NCBI GenBank assembly: GCA_003219195.1
Contig: QHPX01000146.1
Location: 1 to 36,925 of the forward strand
Length of the DNA stretch: 36,925 nt
From: Verrucomicrobiota bacterium
Lineage (GTDB): Bacteria > Verrucomicrobiota > Verrucomicrobiia > Chthoniobacterales > UBA10450
Direction: 5' to 3'
The notes below the pieces were generated by a model. The model was not told the DNA's origin. It searched no databases and was given only the letters and a program-made list of their open reading frames with translations. The position numbers and the translations under genes were made by a program. Shown here piece after piece: positions 33,275 to 36,925 of the stretch (positions are counted from its first letter, which is position 1; each line of letters begins with the position of its first letter).

Positions 33275-33324
33275 GCCCGCCGCGCTACGGCCCTCCGCGG
33301 ACAGCGCGGCACGCTGTCCCTACC
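33271..33324. repeat. REPIN-like element after fabD
   Basis: Left end GTAGGCCCGCCGCG, right end GGACAGCG-CGGCA-CGCTGTCC (33299-33319), a perfect 8-bp stem, closing with CCCTACC. The left GTAG contains the fabD TAG stop. It is immediately followed by TCGACAATCGCA, the 3' two-thirds of the iterated motif with its AATCGC extension. Confidence 0.8.
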
Positions 33325-33359
33325 TCGACAATCGCATTTGGACACCGTAGCCTGAGCGA

Positions 33360-33815
33360 ATGGCACTGGCAGAGCGTGTAGATACAGACCTAAAGGACGC
33401 GATGCGCGCCAAGGACGCCACGAAGCTCGGTGTCCTGCGCATGCTTAAATCCGCGTTGGAATATGCGGCGATTGAAAAGTCGGGCGCGGAGGCCGAACTG
33501 AACGACGCGGAAGCAGCGCAAGTCGTGCGCAAACAGGTCAAACAGCGGCAGGATTCGATAGAAAGTTTCGAGAAAGGCGGACGCGCGGAACTCGCGGCTA
33601 AGGAAAAAGAGGAGTTGTCGATCTTGCAGGCGTATTTGCCGCAAGGAATGAGCGCCGATGAACTCGCCAAAGTTGTGCGCGATACGATTGCGGGAGTTGG
33701 CGCGACTTCCAAAGCGCAAATGGGCGCGGTGATGAAGGCGTTGCAGGAGAAAGCTGCGGGCCGCGCCGATGGCAAGACGTTAAACCAGGAAGTGCAAAAG
33801 CAGTTGGGCAATTGA
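33360..33815 (+). CDS. yqeY: GatB/YqeY domain protein
   Basis: 151 residues. MALAERVDTDLKDAMRAKDATKLGVLRMLKSAL and the C-terminal ADELAKVVRDTIAGVGATSKAQMGAVMKALQEKAAGRADGKTLNQEVQKQL match the stand-alone YqeY family, whose domain is also the tail of GatB (tRNA-dependent amidotransferase). A role in tRNA amidation is suggested only by that homology. Short, helical and cytoplasmic. Starts at ATG 33360, 35 bp after the REPIN. Iterated motif 33617 is read as LSI. Confidence 0.92.
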   Translation: MALAERVDTDLKDAMRAKDATKLGVLRMLKSALEYAAIEKSGAEAELNDAEAAQVVRKQVKQRQDSIESFEKGGRAELAAKEKEELSILQAYLPQGMSADELAKVVRDTIAGVGATSKAQMGAVMKALQEKAAGRADGKTLNQEVQKQLGN

Positions 33816-33870
33816 GGATTGCGCGTTGAGAGTAAAAGGCTGCAACCATTCAACGTTTTAAAATTCGACC

Positions 33871-34557
33871 ATGCTGACAGCGATCATCGTTGCCGCGGGC
33901 AGCAGCCGGCGCGTTGGCTTCGATAAGTTATTTGAAATAATCGCGGGCAAACCGGTGATCGTCCATGCCATCGGCGCTTTTGAAAATTCAAAATCTGTTT
34001 CGGACATCGTCGTCATCGCCCGCGAAGATCGACGTGGCGAGATCAGAAAATTGGTCCGCAATCAAAACTGGAAAAAGGTTCGGGCCATCGAGAGCGGCGG
34101 CGAACACCGGCAGGATTCAGTTCGCGCTGGCCTGAGTCGTCTTGGCGAAAACGTACAGTATGTGGCGGTGCATGACGCGGCCAGACCGCTCGTCACGCCG
34201 GAAGTAATCGAGCGCGTCTTCCAACAATCACGCACCCACGGGGCGGCCGCTCTGGCCGATCCAATCACAGACACGCTCAAGCGCGCCAATGTCGATCTTG
34301 GCGTCTCCGGCGCGGTGGATCGAGATCGACTTTACGCCGTGCAGACGCCGCAAATTTTTGAACGGAAACTTCTCGAGCAAGCTTATCGCGCCGTGGCCGA
34401 GAAAAAACTTCCGGTTACAGACGAAGTTTCCGCGCTCGAGCTGATCGGCGCCAAAGTCATGCTCGTGCCGAACGACGATTTTAATTTCAAAATCACTTAC
34501 CCGCGCGACTTGAAACTAGCGGAAATGGTCCTGCAGGGGAGAGGACCGCGTGGCTAG
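33871..34557 (+). CDS. ispD: 2-C-methyl-D-erythritol 4-phosphate cytidylyltransferase IspD
   Basis: CTP-dependent third step of the MEP isoprenoid pathway; 228 residues. Signatures: IIVAAGSSRRVGFDKLF (nucleotide loop), GGEHRQDSVRAGL (substrate), VAVHDAARPLVTPEVI, ADPITDTLKRA, RLYAVQTPQIFERKLLEQAY, TDEVSALELIGAKVMLVPNDDFNFKITYPRDL. It stands without ispF. Two iterated-motif copies: 34025 (9-mer, read as EDR) and 34291 (VDL). Confidence 0.95.
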   Translation: MLTAIIVAAGSSRRVGFDKLFEIIAGKPVIVHAIGAFENSKSVSDIVVIAREDRRGEIRKLVRNQNWKKVRAIESGGEHRQDSVRAGLSRLGENVQYVAVHDAARPLVTPEVIERVFQQSRTHGAAALADPITDTLKRANVDLGVSGAVDRDRLYAVQTPQIFERKLLEQAYRAVAEKKLPVTDEVSALELIGAKVMLVPNDDFNFKITYPRDLKLAEMVLQGRGPRG

Positions 34558-34620
34558 GCTCACCCATGTTCACATAAATAGAAAACTCCATGTGCCTGCC
34601 ATGCTATACGTGATTCACGT

Positions 34621-34893
34621 ATGGCACGACGACCAGCCAACCGGACGGCAGAATTGAAAGCGAAAGGCAACAGTAGCGCTGCGAAGATCGACAACATCGT
34701 TCGCTCGATTAGTTCGGCTTCGCTGATCGAGCCGATGTCGATCTGGCGGGCGCGTGAGACGAAGCAATGGTCGCAATCGCCGGACAGGTATCGGTTGATC
34801 GCGGAGAAGATGTTGCAACAAGGCGAGCCACTGCTCGCGTTCGACGTTGTCACCGAGGGGTTGTCGCTCACGCACGCGACCGCGCGGTTATAA
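34621..34893 (+). CDS. 90-residue ORF, possible 5' fragment of a TPR/TRAF-binding-type gene
   Basis: MARRPANRTAELKAKGNSSAAKIDNIVRSIS... continues with RLIAEKMLQQGEPLLAFDVVTEGL, a helical segment that resembles the start of tetratricopeptide-like (DUF4071/TRAF-binding) proteins. Those are several hundred residues long, so this ORF would be only the first unit. It stops at THATARL-TAA, and the TAA overlaps the iterated motif (34892-34901). That motif in turn abuts the stop of the convergent GT9 gene. I read it as a truncated gene, with low certainty; a real short protein is possible. It contains an iterated motif at 34684 (KID). Confidence 0.5.
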   Translation: MARRPANRTAELKAKGNSSAAKIDNIVRSISSASLIEPMSIWRARETKQWSQSPDRYRLIAEKMLQQGEPLLAFDVVTEGLSLTHATARL

Positions 34894-34901
34894 GATCGAC
34901 A
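34892..34901 (+). repeat. Iterated motif AAGATCGACA between two convergent stop codons
   Basis: Its 5' end overlaps the TAA of the 90-residue ORF, and its last base touches the TGA (34902-34904) of the convergent glycosyltransferase gene. Confidence 0.92.
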
Positions 34902-35873
34902 TCAAGCAAGCATTGGATCGATCGGCACGAGCGGGCGAACGAGTTCGACGACGCCGGGCACATCTTTGGATTTGAATTTTCGGGCCCGGCGCAGACGGCA
35001 GACAGTTCCCAATTCGCTCACGCGAAGGAGCTGGCCGTTTTTCCAAACCCAGGCGTCGGGATTATAGGGGCCGACGCGGCGCGGATCGGTCCACATGTGG
35101 ATCGACAAGAGCCGATCGGTCACCGCGGCGGCGATGTGCATCGGGCCGCTGTCTACACTGATGATGAAACGCGCGACGCGAATTAGTCGAATCAATTGCA
35201 GCAGCGAGGTTTGATTCGTCAGATCGATGCAATTTCCCGGCGTGTCGATCTTGCGGTCGGACTGGCCGACGACCACGACGCGCGTGGGCGCGAAGGCGCG
35301 ACAAAATTCCTCGATCACCCCGTTCGAGAGTGATTTGCCGGCGCCGCGGGCGAATGGATGCAACAAAATGAATGGCGGATGTTCATCGAAGCGCGGGAGC
35401 ATATCACCGGTGGGAAACGGGCAACGAAGCGCCGCACCGACGGTGGCGCCGGCGCATTCCGCTAGTTTGAGATAACGCTCGACCGCGTGATCGCGGCGAT
35501 TGACCTTCGCGACGCGATCGTAAAACCAGCGCGCGCCTTCGCGCGCATCGCTCATTCCATAAATTTCCTTCGCACCGCTAATTTTCCCGATGAACGCGCT
35601 GCGCAGCAGTCCCTGAAAATCAAGAGCAAGATCGGGCTGAAGTTGTCTCGTTATCTTCAACCACGGCCGCAAGCTGCGCGGCGCACCGAGGCCGCGAAAT
35701 TCGCCGCGCGGAAAAACGTGGACATGCTCGACATCGGGATTTCCGCGGAGCAACGGGGTGAATTCCGGATTGATCACCCAGGTGATTTCTGTATCGGGGT
35801 GCGCATCGCGAACCAATGCGACCGCGGGCAAAGCATGCACGATGTCGCCGAGCGAGCTCGGTTTAATGATCAA
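34902..35873 (-). CDS. Glycosyltransferase family 9 (heptosyltransferase-like)
   Basis: Adds a sugar, likely heptose, to lipopolysaccharide core or another surface glycan. 323 residues. IIKPSSLGDIVHALPAVALVRDAHPDTEITWVI is the GT9 N-terminal motif; LDFQGLLRSA, HPFARGAGKSLS, and the C-terminal nucleotide-sugar region SVDSGPMHIAAAV and MWTDPRRVGPYNP follow. The TTG at 35873 gives MIIKPSS. Four codons upstream a CTG would give LKKILIIKPSS, the more usual GT9 opening, so the true start may be CTG or TTG. It sits 29 bp after the phosphoesterase stop and may share its transcript. Iterated motif at 35244 (KID). Confidence 0.88.
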   Translation of the reverse strand: MIIKPSSLGDIVHALPAVALVRDAHPDTEITWVINPEFTPLLRGNPDVEHVHVFPRGEFRGLGAPRSLRPWLKITRQLQPDLALDFQGLLRSAFIGKISGAKEIYGMSDAREGARWFYDRVAKVNRRDHAVERYLKLAECAGATVGAALRCPFPTGDMLPRFDEHPPFILLHPFARGAGKSLSNGVIEEFCRAFAPTRVVVVGQSDRKIDTPGNCIDLTNQTSLLQLIRLIRVARFIISVDSGPMHIAAAVTDRLLSIHMWTDPRRVGPYNPDAWVWKNGQLLRVSELGTVCRLRRARKFKSKDVPGVVELVRPLVPIDPMLA

Positions 35874-35895
35874 TATCTTTTTCAGAGGTCAGATT

Positions 35896-35905
35896 GTCGA
35901 TCTTA
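35896..35905 (-). repeat. Iterated motif at the stop codon of the phosphoesterase gene
   Basis: Reads TAAGATCGACAATCT on the minus strand. TAA is the phosphoesterase stop (35903-35905), and AAGATCGACA occupies 35895-35904. Confidence 0.9.
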
Positions 35906-36625
35906 TCGGCCAATCGCAAGTCGTTCCGCGAGCAGCGGCGGCAGACCGGCCTTGATGATTTTCTTTTGCGCAGTGGCGACCTTGTATTTTACTCGCCGTT
36001 GCTCGACGATGTTGTTCTCAACGTCATAAATGCAGTAGGCGGCGTGCCAATTGCCGTCGCGCGGTTGACCGACACTGCCGGTATTAATGAAATACTTTTT
36101 GCCCATCTCGATGCGGAGCAGTTCGGTACTGACACGTCTGACGCCGTCGTCGCGGATAAAGGCCATGGGCAGATGGGTGTGGCCGAAGAAACAAACGGTC
36201 GTGTGTTGATAGGTGAAACTCGCGGCCGCGTCGAGATTATTAAAGACATAACCCCATTGCGCCGGTGTATCGAGCGTGGCGTGCACGATGGTAAAATCGC
36301 GCACTTGCCGCTGCAAGCGCAGGTCGCGCAACCACATTTTGTCCTCCGCCGTGAGGTGATCGCGCGTCCATTGGATAGCGCGCTCGGCCAGTTCATTGAA
36401 GTCGCGCGAGGATTCGACCAACGAGGCCTGTTCGTCATGGTTGCCTTTGACGATGGGGCAGTCCATGTCGCGGACGCGTTTGACGCATTCGTGAGGATTG
36501 GCGTTGTAACCGACGACGTCGCCCAGACAAACAAAGTGCGTGCAGTGGTGCTCATGCGCGTCCTCCAGGACGGCCTCGAGCGCCTCGAGATTGGCATGAA
36601 CGTCACTGAAAATCGCGAAACGCAT
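35903..36625 (-). CDS. Calcineurin-like metallophosphoesterase
   Basis: 240 residues with the full metal-binding set: SDVHANLEAL, CLGDVVGYNANPHECV, VKGNHDEQ and FFGHTHLP, plus INTGSVGQPRDGN, the pattern of the YfcE/MJ0936-like (COG0639/COG0622) group. Substrate unknown; relatives cleave phosphodiesters or phosphoproteins. It starts MRFAIFSDVH at 36625. Its TAA (35903-35905) overlaps an iterated motif, the third case of TAAGATCGACA at a stop codon. Confidence 0.92.
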   Translation of the reverse strand: MRFAIFSDVHANLEALEAVLEDAHEHHCTHFVCLGDVVGYNANPHECVKRVRDMDCPIVKGNHDEQASLVESSRDFNELAERAIQWTRDHLTAEDKMWLRDLRLQRQVRDFTIVHATLDTPAQWGYVFNNLDAAASFTYQHTTVCFFGHTHLPMAFIRDDGVRRVSTELLRIEMGKKYFINTGSVGQPRDGNWHAAYCIYDVENNIVEQRRVKYKVATAQKKIIKAGLPPLLAERLAIGR

Positions 36626-36676
36626 TTGTTGTAACTTCCGACCGTTACTGGCTGCAGAAACCTTTTAATTGGAACT

Positions 36677-36694
36677 GCCGCTGAGGATAGCGGC
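36677..36694 (-). terminator. Possible weak hairpin after the partial gene
   Basis: GCCGCT-ATCCTC-AGCGGC (minus strand), 11 bp past the stop of the partial gene. No uridine run follows (AGTTCCAATTAAAA), so intrinsic termination is uncertain. Confidence 0.4.
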
Positions 36695-36705
36695 CTTTAC
36701 AGGCT

Positions 36706-36925
36706 TCAGTGCGCACCTTCAGGAATCCGTTGCTCGTTCGGAATGTTCAATTTCTGTTCGAGAAACTTCAGTCGGGTGATCAAAGTTGGCAGCCGCTCGT
36801 TTTTGCCCACGTCATAAAGCCGGCGCAGGCGTTCGTATGCTTCGCGCTCGCGTCCCTCGCAATACGAAAGCTCGTAGGCCGCGAACCGTTTTTCATAAGC
36901 CCGCGCTTCGGGCAACGCCGCTGCC
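36706..36925 (-). CDS. C-terminal end of an unrecognised gene (runs off the right edge)
   Basis: About 72 residues of a helical, charged protein are visible: YEKRFAAYELSYCEGREREAYERLRRLYDVGKNERLPTLITRLKFLEQKLNIPNEQRIPEGAH-stop. The frame is open to the edge of the window. The LxxL/arginine-rich helices could belong to a tetratricopeptide or coiled-coil protein, but there is no diagnostic motif, and I do not assign a function. Confidence 0.6.
   Translation of the reverse strand, partial: AAALPEARAYEKRFAAYELSYCEGREREAYERLRRLYDVGKNERLPTLITRLKFLEQKLNIPNEQRIPEGAH

Larger units (their letters stand above)
1985..35905. repeat. Dispersed iterated 10-mer AAGATCGACA (AAGATCGACAW), 37 core copies
   Basis: Positions of the 9-bp core AAGATCGAC. 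Plus orientation: 3479, 5157, 6077, 6509, 7024, 8164, 9128, 12478, 14911, 15271, 18965, 20857, 21209, 23750, 30054, 34025, 34684, 34892. Minus orientation, given as the left end of GTCGATCTT: 1986, 2329, 4469, 4721, 4988, 10236, 13294, 13829, 16439, 17575, 19560, 22271, 24819, 28547, 29942, 33617, 34291, 35244, 35896. Thirty-three extend to the full 10-mer (exceptions 2329, 23750, 28547, 34025), and the eleventh base is A or T in 32 of those 33. Thirty are in coding sequence in all six frames; seven lie at gene junctions or in spacers. The feature spans the outermost copies; it is not continuous. Confidence 0.95.

Noticed and set aside
1985-35905. AAGATCGACA as a Shine-Dalgarno or promoter box
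   Set aside because: It does not match the 16S 3' end, most copies are inside genes and in both orientations relative to transcription, so translation or transcription start cannot be the general role.
1985-35905. AAGATCGACA as KOPS/Chi-type polar signal
   Set aside because: Orientation is 18 against 19 in the window. Kept as a genome-level test, but not favoured.

Overview
The window is a GC-rich, gene-dense bacterial chromosome segment. Nothing here is phage-like, and I see no insertion sequence, CRISPR array, tRNA or rRNA. The gene set suits a free-living, probably soil Verrucomicrobiota (Chthoniobacterales/Spartobacteria-like): complex I genes, an LMF-type protein fused to a DUF393 domain, paired PilT-type ATPases, short intergenic GTAG-bounded palindromes, and short heptamer tandem repeats. 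The taxonomic guess is inference from gene types, not from a search.

Layout. 1-3840 (minus): tetR - membrane fusion protein - RND efflux permease (runs off the left edge), with a near-perfect 26-bp palindromic operator in front of tetR. 3841-4246: spacer with a likely 51-residue membrane peptide. 4247-12960: housekeeping genes tilS, gltX, aroE, proC (minus), nadA, an M19-type dipeptidase with a damaged or missing N-terminus, a beta-CASP metallo-beta-lactamase nuclease and xth. 13029-19598 (plus): DUF393-LMF fusion, infA, three small membrane stress-type genes (DUF883/YqjD-like, YqjE/holin-like, YqjK/DUF3618-like), two PilT-family ATPases and an HNH nuclease, closed by a bidirectional terminator. 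19659-32111 (minus): a complex I operon reading nuoD - BamE-like lipoprotein - nuoE/F (one continuous frame) - nuoG - nuoH (frameshifted) - nuoI - nuoJ - nuoK - nuoL - nuoM - nuoN, without nuoA, nuoB or nuoC. 32345-34893 (plus): fabD, yqeY, ispD and a truncated ORF. 34902-36925 (minus): GT9 glycosyltransferase, metallophosphoesterase and the C-terminal end of an unrecognised gene.

The main discovery is at the DNA level. A non-palindromic 10-mer, AAGATCGACA (extended AAGATCGACAW), occurs 33 times exactly, and its 9-bp core AAGATCGAC 37 times, in 36.9 kb. The two orientations are almost equal (18 plus, 19 minus). About 0.07 copies of a 10-mer would be expected by chance. It is found in all six reading frames of unrelated genes (read as KID, VDL, QDR/EDR, LSI, CRS, RST) and at gene junctions, where it often coincides with a TAA stop or abuts a start codon. 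Protein conservation cannot explain it. Density of about one per kb, asymmetry and balanced orientation resemble the DNA uptake sequences of Neisseriaceae and Pasteurellaceae. A tandem pair of type IV pilus retraction ATPases lies in the same window. I know of no described uptake-type signal of this sequence.

A second layer of repeats is superimposed: GTAG-bounded REP/REPIN-like palindromes (one inserted in frame in gltX, three supplying TAG stop codons), a TCATTCCGAGCG-type repeat, and heptamer tandem arrays (one bridging nuoE and nuoF). Together they suggest a genome shaped by short dispersed repeats.
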